Positions 8,349 through 15,102 are shown, counted from the stretch's first letter. The stretch: 39,753 nt of DNA from an uncultured Lachnobacterium sp. (GCA_900546625.1 URDU01000027.1:1-39753), one strand, 5' to 3'. The notes: a model not told the origin generated them from the letters alone. Program-made: numbers and translations.

Positions 8349-8811
8349 CAATGTCACAACAACTGAGGAACTACGCAGACAATATCGGGAACTTTTAAGA
8401 AAATACCATCCCGACAATGAACATGGCGATACCAAAATCACACAGGAAATCAATGCCGAGTATGACCTCGTATTTGCCGATTTAAGCAAGAAAACACAAG
8501 CAGAGCATCACTCTTATACTCATAATGCAAATGAGGAAAATCAAGCCTTTAAAGAGGTCTTAAACCGTATTATTCATATCAACGCTGACATTGAAATCAT
8601 AGGTTCTTGGATATGGGTTCATGGTGGTTATGAATATCGTGAACTGTTAAAATCCATAGGTTTCAAATATGCACCTAAGAAGAAAAGCTGGTGCTGGCAC
8701 TACGGAGATTATAACCGCTATCACAAGAAAGAAATATCACTTGCTGAAATTCGCTTGAAGTATGGCAGTCAGTCTGTAAACCATAAATCTAAGTTATATG
8801 CGTTGAATTAG
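8332..8811 (+). CDS. J-domain (DnaJ-like) protein of the element
   Basis: A protein of 160 residues with an N-terminal J-domain, including the helix II region and the diagnostic HPD motif (residues 26-28, KYHPDNEHG). The C-terminal ~90 residues (IEIIGSWIWVHG, YAPKKKSWCWHYGDY) form a family-specific domain seen on Firmicutes mobile elements. The start is ATG 8332 with AAAGGAG upstream, not the upstream in-frame GTG/ATG codons. J-domain proteins recruit DnaK; on plasmids and elements they may remodel a replication initiator or repressor, which fits a replicating element, but this is inference. Confidence 0.85.
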   Translation: MMKWFNNVTTTEELRRQYRELLRKYHPDNEHGDTKITQEINAEYDLVFADLSKKTQAEHHSYTHNANEENQAFKEVLNRIIHINADIEIIGSWIWVHGGYEYRELLKSIGFKYAPKKKSWCWHYGDYNRYHKKEISLAEIRLKYGSQSVNHKSKLYALN

Positions 8812-8828
8812 GAAAGGAAGTGTTTTAT

Positions 8829-9023
8829 ATGTGTATGATGAATTATCAGTCTGTAAGCGAATATAACAGTCCTTGTGGCAGATGTCCCGAATACCTCAAT
8901 AGCTGTATGCCGATTGTTGCAAATGGTTTTCTAATCGAATGTGACCTATGCTATTGCGAATGGTGCAGTTGTTATGATGATTGTATGAATGGGGGTGTTG
9001 ATGATGAAGCTAGTAAATTATGA
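8829..9023 (+). CDS. 64-residue cysteine-rich small protein
   Basis: The start is ATG 8829, 8 bases after GAAAGGAAG. The product has ten cysteines in 64 residues, in pairs such as CGRC and CDLCYCEWCSC, suggesting a zinc-binding knuckle. There is no signal peptide. It follows the J-domain gene by 17 bases and overlaps the next gene by 23 bases, so it belongs to the same transcript. No family is recognised. Confidence 0.65.
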   Translation: MCMMNYQSVSEYNSPCGRCPEYLNSCMPIVANGFLIECDLCYCEWCSCYDDCMNGGVDDEASKL

Positions 9024-9267
9024 TGAAAGAACCTTAATTTTACAAAATCTAAGACCAGTTACAAGACAAGTGAATAAAACATATACAAAGGCTCAATATT
9101 GTATTCTGTGCAATCTGATTAGGCAGAAACGAATTACAAAGCCTTTTTTCATGCTTGTATTATCGTCCCTTTATGGATTAAATGACTGGAAAAAGCTAAA
9201 TTACAATCAAATGTACCAGTTAATACATATTTTAACTTTTTACGATTATACGAAAGTGAGGTTATAG
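9001..9267 (+). CDS. 88-residue hypothetical protein
   Basis: The start is ATG 9001 (or 9004), with GGGGGTG just upstream. It is a basic, helix-rich protein (KLVNYDERTLILQNLRPVTR) with no recognised motif. It overlaps the cysteine-rich gene at its 5' end and is followed by the next small gene after 2 bases. The tight packing supports a real gene. Confidence 0.6.
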   Translation: MMKLVNYDERTLILQNLRPVTRQVNKTYTKAQYCILCNLIRQKRITKPFFMLVLSSLYGLNDWKKLNYNQMYQLIHILTFYDYTKVRL

Positions 9268-9269
9268 CC

Positions 9270-9518
9270 ATGAATGATTTATTAGAGAAAATATATGAAA
9301 ATGTTATAAGGCAGGAAGATGATACTCTTGATATGGAAAAACGTATCAATGACTGTATGGAAGAATACATATCAAATTATGACGATATTTCCGAAAAGGA
9401 TAAGGAACGCATTAGAGATTTTGTATATTACGCAGTTCTGATAAGTGAAAAAGAAGCATTTCAACTAGGCATAAAATACACTGTCAAAATGCTACTATCA
9501 CTATTGACTGATTTATAA
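9270..9518 (+). CDS. 82-residue acidic helical protein (DUF6809-like?)
   Basis: A short, mostly helical protein starting MNDLLEKIYENVIRQEDDTL and ending in a hydrophobic amphipathic segment. It vaguely recalls DUF6809 proteins of Lachnospiraceae elements; that is a weak resemblance from memory. GTGAGG upstream is the likely ribosome-binding site. Its last six bases overlap the convergent repressor gene. Confidence 0.6.
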   Translation: MNDLLEKIYENVIRQEDDTLDMEKRINDCMEEYISNYDDISEKDKERIRDFVYYAVLISEKEAFQLGIKYTVKMLLSLLTDL

Positions 9519-9833
9519 AATCTCAATCATCTTTAAAATTTTTTGTTTCTTTTCGTTATCGCAGTCTTTTAATGCCCTTAATATTTCATTATCCAATGCT
9601 AATGATGAATTTTCATACTGGTCTGATAAAAGATAATCTATTGAGGTATTGAGAGCATTTGCGATAGCTAATAACGCAATAAGTGAAACTTTTGTATGAT
9701 TATTCTCAATATTGGATATATGGCTGACATTGCAATCTACAAGTTGAGCAAGATTATCTTGTGTTAAATTCCTGCTGACACGGACAGCCTTTATCTTTAA
9801 ACCAAGTTTTTCATAATCTATTGTCTGTTGCAA
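9513..9833 (-). CDS. XRE family repressor of the element
   Basis: A 106-residue protein with an N-terminal Cro/CI helix-turn-helix at residues ~10-65 (LTQDNLAQLVDCNVSHISNI) and a short C-terminal helix likely used for dimerisation. The start is TTG 9833 with AGAGAGGTGG upstream. It is divergent from the genes at 9953-10574, with a 23-bp near-perfect palindrome between them, so it most likely represses that promoter and perhaps its own. Its role is probably lysogeny-like control of the element. Confidence 0.88.
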   Translation of the reverse strand: MQQTIDYEKLGLKIKAVRVSRNLTQDNLAQLVDCNVSHISNIENNHTKVSLIALLAIANALNTSIDYLLSDQYENSSLALDNEILRALKDCDNEKKQKILKMIEIL

Positions 9834-9877
9834 TTAAACCACCTCTCTTTGCCTGTATAAATATTTTCATGGTCTAA

Positions 9878-9910
9878 TTGTAATATTGATAATTCTATGA
9901 TAGAATAATC
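9878..9910 (+). promoter_or_regulatory. Divergent control region with 23-bp operator
   Basis: A near-perfect palindrome spans 9888-9910: arms GAT-A-ATTCTA and TAGAAT-A-ATC around TGA, with one mismatched pair. The right half-site TAGAAT (9901-9906) is also a good -10, with TTGTAA (9878-9883) 17 bp upstream. Binding would block plus-strand transcription. The adjacent XRE protein is the obvious ligand. Confidence 0.7.
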
Positions 9911-9952
9911 TGTGAAAGTTAAATATATTCACACAGACAAGGAGGAAAGCTG

Positions 9953-10144
9953 ATGAATGGTTTTCAAAGAGATAACTATACATGTATAGTGTATGAAAAT
10001 ACGAAAAATGGTTCTTTTATGGTTGCAAGTGATTTATCCTATAATGAAGCCTTTGAATTGATAAGAAAACTGGAACAACAAGCTAAGGAACAAGGAACAT
10101 ATTACGAAGATAGGTTTACTTTAACATTTCATAGAAAAAACTAA
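9953..10144 (+). CDS. 63-residue hypothetical protein
   Basis: The start is ATG 9953 after a consensus AAGGAGG. The sequence (MNGFQRDNYTCIVYENTKNG) suggests a small alpha/beta protein, with a strand-rich N terminus, a charged helix (EAFELIRKLEQQAKEQ) and a final strand. It is the first gene under the repressor-controlled promoter. No family is recognised. Confidence 0.65.
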   Translation: MNGFQRDNYTCIVYENTKNGSFMVASDLSYNEAFELIRKLEQQAKEQGTYYEDRFTLTFHRKN

Positions 10145-10160
10145 ATTTTGGAGGTGCTTT

Positions 10161-10574
10161 ATGAATACTAATGCAGATTATTCTGAATTATCACAAGCTA
10201 TTGCAAGCTGTAATACAACTGGTACAATGTCTGAATTAAAACGTCAGATATGGAGATTATGGAGAATGAATTTAGAGGTATATGTACCAACATATCCGAA
10301 TGAACAACCACCATTTGATATGGCTATTTTACCTATGGAAAACGGGGCAGCATTTGTCTTTTACTCTGAACGTAATTTTATATGTCAAGGAGATATGCCT
10401 TATATAAGAAATATACCGTTTCGTGAATTACTGGATAGGCTTTATAAGACTGAAATGGTAAATGCTATAGCAATCAATCCTACAATAAATAATAATCCAT
10501 CTATTTATAGTATTGGACTTATAGAAGAATTTTATAGAGACGTATGTAAAGGAGATATTTTACTGAAATTGTAA
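10161..10574 (+). CDS. 137-residue protein, possibly SseB-like
   Basis: The start is ATG 10161 after GGAGG. The middle of the protein (FDMAILPMENGAAFVFYSER) resembles the start of the SseB N-terminal fold, which occurs in secretion-linked and small cytosolic proteins of Firmicutes. The resemblance is partial. It is co-transcribed with the gene upstream (16-bp gap) and ends before a hairpin terminator. Role unknown. Confidence 0.55.
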   Translation: MNTNADYSELSQAIASCNTTGTMSELKRQIWRLWRMNLEVYVPTYPNEQPPFDMAILPMENGAAFVFYSERNFICQGDMPYIRNIPFRELLDRLYKTEMVNAIAINPTINNNPSIYSIGLIEEFYRDVCKGDILLKL

Positions 10575-10669
10575 TTGTACTAATAGGAGAAACAAAAATG
10601 TGCTCCTTTTTAGGTAGAGTTGGTTTCACATCATATAATTTCAAAATTCAATATAAAATGTAACATGCA

Positions 10670-10702
10670 GGAGATACTTCTTAATCGGGGTATCTCCTTT
10701 TC
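10670..10702 (+). terminator. Intrinsic terminator after the 9953-10574 operon
   Basis: GGAGATAC (10670-10677) pairs with GTATCTCC (10690-10697), followed by TTTTCTTG. Well-formed stem with a T tract. Confidence 0.75.
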
Positions 10703-10881
10703 TTGTGTCTAGGGGAATTATCTCATCATATCATGCACCATACCATAGTAAATAGATACGATTCCATTTAAAATATATACCATCGGATTTCAGGGTTTGC
10801 TACAGTGTATAGTAATCTTTCTGTCATGATGAATTACGTTATCTTCATGATTACAATATATAATAGATATATTCTATGACA

Positions 10882-10943
10882 GGGGTGGTAACCCCTTGCG
10901 ATAGCGTAACCCCTTATAAATAAAGGCTTTACGCAGTTATAAG
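10882..10943. other. Candidate replication/transfer origin (nested inverted repeats)
   Basis: GGGGT-ggta-ACCCC forms a hairpin at 10882-10895. TAACCCCTT repeats at 10889-10897 and 10907-10915. GCGTAA (10904-10909) pairs with TTACGC (10929-10934), interleaved with CTTATAA (10913-10919) and TTATAAG (10937-10943). Such clustered hairpins with a short C-run, directly before a Rep gene, are typical of rolling-circle nick regions or oriT. This is inference from position and form. Confidence 0.5.
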
Positions 10944-10967
10944 AAACAATTTTTGATAGTGTTTACA

Positions 10968-10996
10968 TAGACATATAGTCATACACAGCGTATAAT
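10968..10996 (+). promoter_or_regulatory. Promoter of the rep gene
   Basis: TAGACA (10968-10973), a 17-bp spacer and a perfect TATAAT (10991-10996). It is placed 37 bases before the rep start codon. Confidence 0.75.
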
Positions 10997-11032
10997 ATAA
11001 CCATATTCAAATTAAGAAAAGAGGTTGTCGTT

Positions 11033-12322
11033 ATGATTCATACAATAGAATTATCCAAAATGATAAGTGCGGACATGTTCAACGAGATAATCAATAGCCT
11101 TAATATCCCTTGTAATCGTCAGATATGGTTTACAAACCGTTATATGGATAAAGGAATACTTGCTATTGGGTTGTATAAATTTAAGCGTAAGAGCGATAAT
11201 ATCCCCCAAAGCAATGAAATAGCCTTAGATACCCATTATTACATGATAATGCTTACAATTAGTACCAGTGCTATGTTTGGGAAAGATTATCATATAGCAC
11301 AGGAAATCTTATGTTTTACACCAGATTTTGTAAGAGCCATCTATCAAAAGATTTTTGAGATTATCCCTTGTTTAAACCTTGGAAAATCCTTTGCAGTAAA
11401 TAGCAAAGCATGGATGGAACTCAATGCCTTTAAAGTCCGTAGAATAGATTTTGCATTTGATTTTAAGTATATGCATCAAATATATCTGCAAATGATTAAC
11501 CAAGGTTACGGCATTAACCGAAAGACCGTACATCGTAATTATTATAGTGCCAATGAATTACAAGCTGAAATTGATGATGATGACCCAAACATAAATATTT
11601 ATGAGGAAATGGTTGATGCCAATACTCCTTATAAGGCGAGTACAAATTATGTGTATTATTCCTGTAAAAGCATGAACATCAATATTTATCATAAAATGAG
11701 TGAAATCGAAAATGAGCATCTGACCTGTAATTCCGAAACAGATTATGATTTCCTGCGGATAGAAATTCAAGCCAAAAAGAACAAATTAAATTACCTCATC
11801 AAAAAACTTGGATTAAAAGGCAGAGAATTACAATATATCGCAACACCCGAAGTGGAACATGAACTGTTGCATACATATGTAAAAGCTTTGGTGGGAAACG
11901 GAATCTATGTCAGCTATGACGAAGCCATTCAGATTATAAACCAAAGCGAATATACCAATGGAATGAAACAGAAATTGATAACCCTTATTGATACTATCGC
12001 TAAAAAACACAGCGTTGCAAAAGTAATCGAAGAAGTGAAAAATGGTACAATAACCACTTTAGGAAGCTATCAGTCTTTGCAAAAGCATTTAAAGCTGATT
12101 GAACAGTTGGGTATCAATCCTGTTACCATTTCTAGGAGAGTAGAAAAATATGTGCCAATCCAAACATTTACAAATGGAACAGGAACATCTTCTATAAATC
12201 TACATATGCTCCCTAACCTTGTAGACATTATAGAAGCGTATCATGCTCAAACATTAGAGTATCGAGCAAATGGGATTCCAGTCACAGAAAAAGACCTAGA
12301 AGCAATAGACAAAATACAATAA
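11033..12322 (+). CDS. Replication initiation protein (Rep_trans-like; possible relaxase)
   Basis: A 429-residue protein. Residues 136-144 (RRIDFAFDF) and the INIYHK (216-221) and LRIEIQAKKNKLNY (241-254) blocks match initiators of the Rep_trans/phage replication-initiation group found in small Firmicutes integrative elements. A tyrosine such as Tyr219 could be the nicking residue. The C terminus is a family-specific helical region. The ATG follows AAAAGAGG and a strong promoter. It probably nicks the structured DNA upstream to replicate the excised circle. MobT relaxases belong to the same superfamily, so mobilisation is possible. Confidence 0.82.
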   Translation: MIHTIELSKMISADMFNEIINSLNIPCNRQIWFTNRYMDKGILAIGLYKFKRKSDNIPQSNEIALDTHYYMIMLTISTSAMFGKDYHIAQEILCFTPDFVRAIYQKIFEIIPCLNLGKSFAVNSKAWMELNAFKVRRIDFAFDFKYMHQIYLQMINQGYGINRKTVHRNYYSANELQAEIDDDDPNINIYEEMVDANTPYKASTNYVYYSCKSMNINIYHKMSEIENEHLTCNSETDYDFLRIEIQAKKNKLNYLIKKLGLKGRELQYIATPEVEHELLHTYVKALVGNGIYVSYDEAIQIINQSEYTNGMKQKLITLIDTIAKKHSVAKVIEEVKNGTITTLGSYQSLQKHLKLIEQLGINPVTISRRVEKYVPIQTFTNGTGTSSINLHMLPNLVDIIEAYHAQTLEYRANGIPVTEKDLEAIDKIQ

Positions 12323-12334
12323 CCATGATGATTA

Positions 12335-12365
12335 AGAGGTACTTCAAAAGAGTATCTCTTTTTCT
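12335..12365 (+). terminator. Intrinsic terminator after rep
   Basis: AGAGGTACT (12335-12343) pairs with AGTATCTCT (12351-12359) with one G:U pair, followed by TTTTT. Confidence 0.75.
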
Positions 12366-12400
12366 ATATATTTCTACCAAAATGAAAGGTGGTGAACATC

Positions 12401-12433
12401 ATGAAAAAAATAAAATTCATGTCATCTAGCTGA
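12401..12433 (+). CDS. Possible 10-residue peptide at the right end
   Basis: ATG 12401 follows AAAGGTGGTG and encodes MKKIKFMSSS before TGA. A good ribosome-binding site before so short a frame could mark a leader peptide or the remnant of a lost gene such as an excisionase. A second frame from 12382 gives 15 residues. Weak evidence. Confidence 0.2.
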   Translation: MKKIKFMSSS

Positions 12434-12469
12434 ACCCCGCATAAATAGCGGATTTGTAACTAATTAACG

Positions 12470-12543
12470 TGCCACATAAGTTGATGCCACATTTAATGAA
12501 TTTTTCCATTATGGATAGGGAAACGTGCCACAAATATGCCACA
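12470..12543. promoter_or_regulatory. Right arm-type integrase sites
   Basis: TGCCACA lies at 12470-12476, 12485-12491, 12526-12532 and 12537-12543. The last pair keeps the 11-bp spacing of the left pair, with nearly the same bases between. ACATTTAATGAATT at 12489-12502 is the inverse of 5972-5985. Confidence 0.65.
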
Positions 12544-12571
12544 TAAATACAACAGAAAATAAATTTTCAAG

Positions 12572-12606
12572 CAAAAAAGGATAGACAGTTAAACAACCAT
12601 CTATCC
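12572..12606 (-). terminator. Replacement rubrerythrin terminator carried by the element
   Basis: On the minus strand GGATAGA (12606-12600) pairs with TCTATCC (12585-12579), followed by TTTTTT. It lies 32 bases past the rubrerythrin stop, so the element supplies both the gene's last codons and its terminator. Confidence 0.8.
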
Positions 12607-12637
12607 TCTGAAATGCTTATTTTATGCGTTTTAAAGA

Positions 12638-13225
12638 TTAACCGAAATATCTGTCTAACAGACCTTTTAATGCACGACCGTGTCTAGCCTCGTCTCTAGC
12701 CATCTCATGAACTGTATCATGGATTGCGTCAAGGTTATTCTTCTTAGCACATTTAGCGAGGTCAGTCTTTCCTGCTGTAGCACCGAACTCACAGTCAACT
12801 CTCCAAGCGAGGTTGTCCTTTGTAGTAGCCTTCATGTTTGGCTCAAGGTCCTCACCGAGCATCTCTGCAAACTTAGCTGCATGCTCAGCCTCTTCGTAAG
12901 CTGCCTTCTCCCAGTAGAGACCAATCTCAGGATATCCCTCGCGATGAGCTACACGAGCCATGCAAAGATACATACCTACCTCAGAGCACTCGCCCTCGAA
13001 GTTAGCCTTTAACTGCTCGAAGATGTATTTCTTATCTTCATCAGAGATTTCAGGATTGTTCTTAACAGTTGAAGCATATACTCCAAACTCATGCTCTGCA
13101 GCAAGTGTTAAATCTCCCTCAACCTTCTTGAATTTATCTGCGCCAACGTGGCATACCGGACACTCTGCCGGTGGATTCTCTCCCTCATAAACGTATCCAC
13201 AAACTGTACAAACCCATTTTGCCAT
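12638..13225 (-). CDS. Reverse rubrerythrin (rubredoxin-first rubrerythrin)
   Basis: A 195-residue peroxide-reducing protein of anaerobes. Unlike classic rubrerythrin, the rubredoxin-like iron site is N-terminal (Cys6/Cys9, Cys22/Cys25), followed by the four-helix ferritin-like di-iron domain with ligand motifs FEGECSEVG, YEEAEH, DCEFGA and [12 protein letters not shown](P)H-derived electrons reduce H2O2 to water. The start follows AAAGGAGG. It lies 64 bp downstream of perR on the same strand. Its last ~13 codons and terminator come from the inserted element, yet the protein is unchanged relative to the displaced copy at 5798-5905. Confidence 0.95.
   Translation of the reverse strand: MAKWVCTVCGYVYEGENPPAECPVCHVGADKFKKVEGDLTLAAEHEFGVYASTVKNNPEISDEDKKYIFEQLKANFEGECSEVGMYLCMARVAHREGYPEIGLYWEKAAYEEAEHAAKFAEMLGEDLEPNMKATTKDNLAWRVDCEFGATAGKTDLAKCAKKNNLDAIHDTVHEMARDEARHGRALKGLLDRYFG
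12678..12727. repeat. attR core, 50-bp direct repeat
   Basis: Identical to 5838-5887. It lies inside the intact rubrerythrin coding sequence. Bases 12638-12677 on its left are element-derived. Confidence 0.88.
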
Positions 13226-13289
13226 AATAATGTTCCTCCTTTTAAAGAATAGTAAATAAATGTTTAATTGTTGTAAAAATTGTCAGGCT

Positions 13290-13676
13290 CTAGGAAAGCT
13301 CATTCTCACAATCCGGACAAAGTCCCGTAAACGAAACTGAGCAGCTCTCAATGGCTAAATCAGTGGATTCCTGCGCCTGTGTCATCAGATCATCGGCGAA
13401 GTCCAAATCAATATCCATCACGCGTCCGCAGCCTCTGCATATAAAGTGATAATGAGGCGCCGTGTTGTAGTCGTAATGGTCAGGACCGACTCCTGTCGAA
13501 ATCTTGATGATCTCACCAATTTCCTCAAGTAAGGAAAGGTTTCTGTAAACAGTTCCCAGACTGATGTTTGGAAATTCTTTTTTGATATTCTGATAGATAG
13601 TTTCAGCAGTCGGGTGATCGGTCCGGCTCGCCAGAAAGTTGACTATCGACTCTCTTTGACGACTATACTTAATCAT
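13290..13676 (-). CDS. perR: Fur family regulator, PerR type
   Basis: A 128-residue metalloregulator. The N-terminal winged helix contains HPTAETIYQNIKKEFPNISL and GTVYRNLSLLEE. The C-terminal dimerisation domain has the HYDYNTAPHYHF metal-site region and two zinc CxxC motifs (Cys80/83, Cys120/123). PerR senses peroxide by metal-catalysed histidine oxidation and represses peroxide-defence genes. Its position upstream of reverse rubrerythrin, and a Fur/Per-like palindrome before its own promoter, make PerR the best call over Fur or Zur. It is probably autoregulated. Confidence 0.88.
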   Translation of the reverse strand: MIKYSRQRESIVNFLASRTDHPTAETIYQNIKKEFPNISLGTVYRNLSLLEEIGEIIKISTGVGPDHYDYNTAPHYHFICRGCGRVMDIDLDFADDLMTQAQESTDLAIESCSVSFTGLCPDCENELS

Positions 13677-13719
13677 GTGAATCTCCTCTCAAATGAAATC
13701 AGGAATTGTTACTGATATT

Positions 13720-13774
13720 AATATACACGAAAGTACTATAGATGTCAAGAGAAAAATAAGAATAATTCCTATTT
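13720..13774 (-). promoter_or_regulatory. perR promoter and Per/Fur-box palindrome
   Basis: On the minus strand TTGACA (13748-13743), a 17-bp spacer and TATATT (13725-13720) form a near-consensus promoter. Five bases upstream of the -35 is a 21-bp palindrome (13754-13774) with arms AAATAAGAAT and ATTCCTATTT; eight of its ten arm base pairs match. The AT-rich form is typical of Fur-family boxes. Confidence 0.7.
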
Positions 13775-13936
13775 TATTTCAAATAAAAATTCTGATGCAC
13801 CATGCTAGCCATGTAAGCAGCAGATTTTCTTGTTCTCAAGATGGCTCGAATACCTATAAATCAAGTATAAATAACACGCATAATATCACTGCTTCACTCA
13901 TAGAATAATACAAAACGCGCAGGCGGCTAAATAATC

Positions 13937-14698
13937 ATGAAGAGATTCGTTACATACCTGTATTTATATGATGGCAGAATTAAAGGAAATAATGCAGGCT
14001 TTATAAAAGTAGAAATAAATGGAGAAAAAAGTGCATTTCTCGTGCAGATAAAAAATCTCGGAAAATACTCCGGAAAAGGAAGAGTGTATCTGGTATACGA
14101 AGCGGGAGCAGCCATAGAGGCAGGAGAGCTTACGGTAAAAAACGGTGAAGCACGCGAGATATATAATGTAGATACAGAAAATGTAAAGGACAGCGGAAAG
14201 ACATTTTTGCAGGTGCTCGGTGTGAGAATAGAGCTGGAAAATGCAGATGAAAAATTTCTGGCGAGCTGTTGGACGGATAACACGGTGGCAGTTATAGAAA
14301 AACCACTCAAGGCACAAGCAGATTTATCAAATAAGGAAAAACCCGTATCGATTCCGAAGCCTGAACCGGGCTGTCAGAAAGAAATCCATAGTCAAAATGT
14401 TGATGACAGTCCTGAAAAAATCAGACGCATAGACATATCAGAGCTTCGCACACTTCCGGCCAAAAACTGGTACATAGTAAATAACAGCTTCCTTGCGCAC
14501 GGTTATGCAAACTATAAGCATCTCGTCATCAAAACGGATACAGATGGCAGGCAATACCTCGGAGTGCCGGGCGTGAGCGAGCCGCAGGAGCGCATGCTTG
14601 CAGGGATATTCGGCTTCACGGAATTTGAGCCGGCTGCCCCGGCAAATGCAGCAGATGTCGATAGCGGAGTGTTCGGATACTGGTTCTGCCCGCTGTAG
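13937..14698 (+). CDS. DUF6128-like Lachnospiraceae protein
   Basis: A 253-residue protein of two parts. Residues 1-120 look like a beta-rich domain (RFVTYLYLYDGRIKGNNAGF) and residues 165-253 a second conserved domain (WYIVNNSFLAHGYANYKHL, YLGVPGV, ERMLAGIFGF), joined by a Pro/Lys-rich linker. I associate this pattern with DUF6128, restricted to Lachnospiraceae; the function is unknown. It has no signal peptide. A long structured palindrome starts at its stop codon. Confidence 0.75.
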   Translation: MKRFVTYLYLYDGRIKGNNAGFIKVEINGEKSAFLVQIKNLGKYSGKGRVYLVYEAGAAIEAGELTVKNGEAREIYNVDTENVKDSGKTFLQVLGVRIELENADEKFLASCWTDNTVAVIEKPLKAQADLSNKEKPVSIPKPEPGCQKEIHSQNVDDSPEKIRRIDISELRTLPAKNWYIVNNSFLAHGYANYKHLVIKTDTDGRQYLGVPGVSEPQERMLAGIFGFTEFEPAAPANAADVDSGVFGYWFCPL

Positions 14699-14995
14699 TT
14701 TTTATGGATTGTAAGAAAATTGTGGCATGGGACACCGGCGGGCGGATACTCTCACAAGAGCGCATAGCGAAGCCGGTTAGATACTGTAGAATTATGCCGT
14801 GAAGCACAGAAATGACTTGCCATGGAAGGCAAGTCAAGGAGCTATCGAGCCATGGAGGGCGAGTAGCGACGGTTTCGTCAAGCATAGAAAATCTGCAAGC
14901 ATAATTCGTACAGTATCTTATCGGCATAGCGTCAGCTCGGTGAGAGCATACGCACGCCGGTGTCCCATGCCATAATTTTCGTATTACATAAAAAC
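14698..14995. repeat. Structured palindromic repeat, copy A (298 bp)
   Basis: A nested inverted repeat. The outer arms pair GTTTTTATG (14698) with its complement near 14995, and TGGCATGGGACACCGGCG (14723-14740) with CGCCGGTGTCCCATGCCA. An inner stem pairs AGATACTGTA (14779-14788) and ATTATGC with GCATAAT and TACAGTATCT. The head carries hairpins with ATGGA loops and GACG-GTTT-CGTC (14868-14879). It shares the head and inner stem with 23904-24178. It begins at the stop codon of the gene before it. No coding potential is seen. Confidence 0.85.
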
Positions 14996-15034
14996 CATAC
15001 ACAAATTTTTTACATGTGAAAATGTCCATTTCTC

Positions 15035-15063
15035 TGCACAAAACCACAGAAATTGTGTATAAT
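15035..15063 (+). promoter_or_regulatory. Candidate promoter of the nucleoside operon
   Basis: A perfect TATAAT (15058-15063) with a weak -35 TGCACA (15035-15040) at 17 bp. It is placed 40 bases before the udp start. The weak -35 suggests regulated expression, but no operator was recognised. Confidence 0.55.
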
Positions 15064-15102
15064 TAAAGCTAACAGAAGAATAGCTGTGGGAGGTGGCATT
15101 AC

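Larger units (their letters stand above)
10575..11032. other. 458-bp gene-free control region upstream of rep
   Basis: It contains a terminator (10670-10702), an AT-rich stretch with imperfect direct repeats (TCATGATGAATTAC near 10824, TCATGATTAC near 10845), a cluster of nested inverted repeats (10882-10943) and the rep promoter (10968-10996). No gene is seen. The arrangement resembles a replication or transfer origin placed directly before its initiator gene. Confidence 0.5.
12323..12637. other. Right-end region of the element
   Basis: 315 bp without a substantial gene. It holds the rep terminator, a possible 10-codon reading frame, a small hairpin (CCGC and GCGG, ~12437-12451), four TGCCACA arm-type sites and the replacement terminator for rubrerythrin. 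Confidence 0.6.
5838..12727. mobile_element. 6.9-kb integrative element inserted in the rubrerythrin 3' end
   Basis: It is bounded by 50-bp identical direct repeats. It holds a tyrosine integrase beside the left end, a serine resolvase, a J-domain protein, several small proteins, an XRE repressor with divergent promoter, and a Rep-type initiator preceded by structured DNA. Both ends carry matching TGCCACA arm-type repeats. Neither a coupling protein nor a type IV secretion gene is visible, so it cannot be self-conjugative. It may replicate after excision and may be mobilised by helper elements if its Rep also acts as a relaxase. The element brings a replacement 3' end of its target gene and a new terminator. 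Confidence 0.9.

Noticed and set aside
14616..15047. 143-residue minus-strand frame across palindromic copy A
   Set aside because: Open frame caused by the repeat and antisense to the DUF6128-like gene; no start signal.
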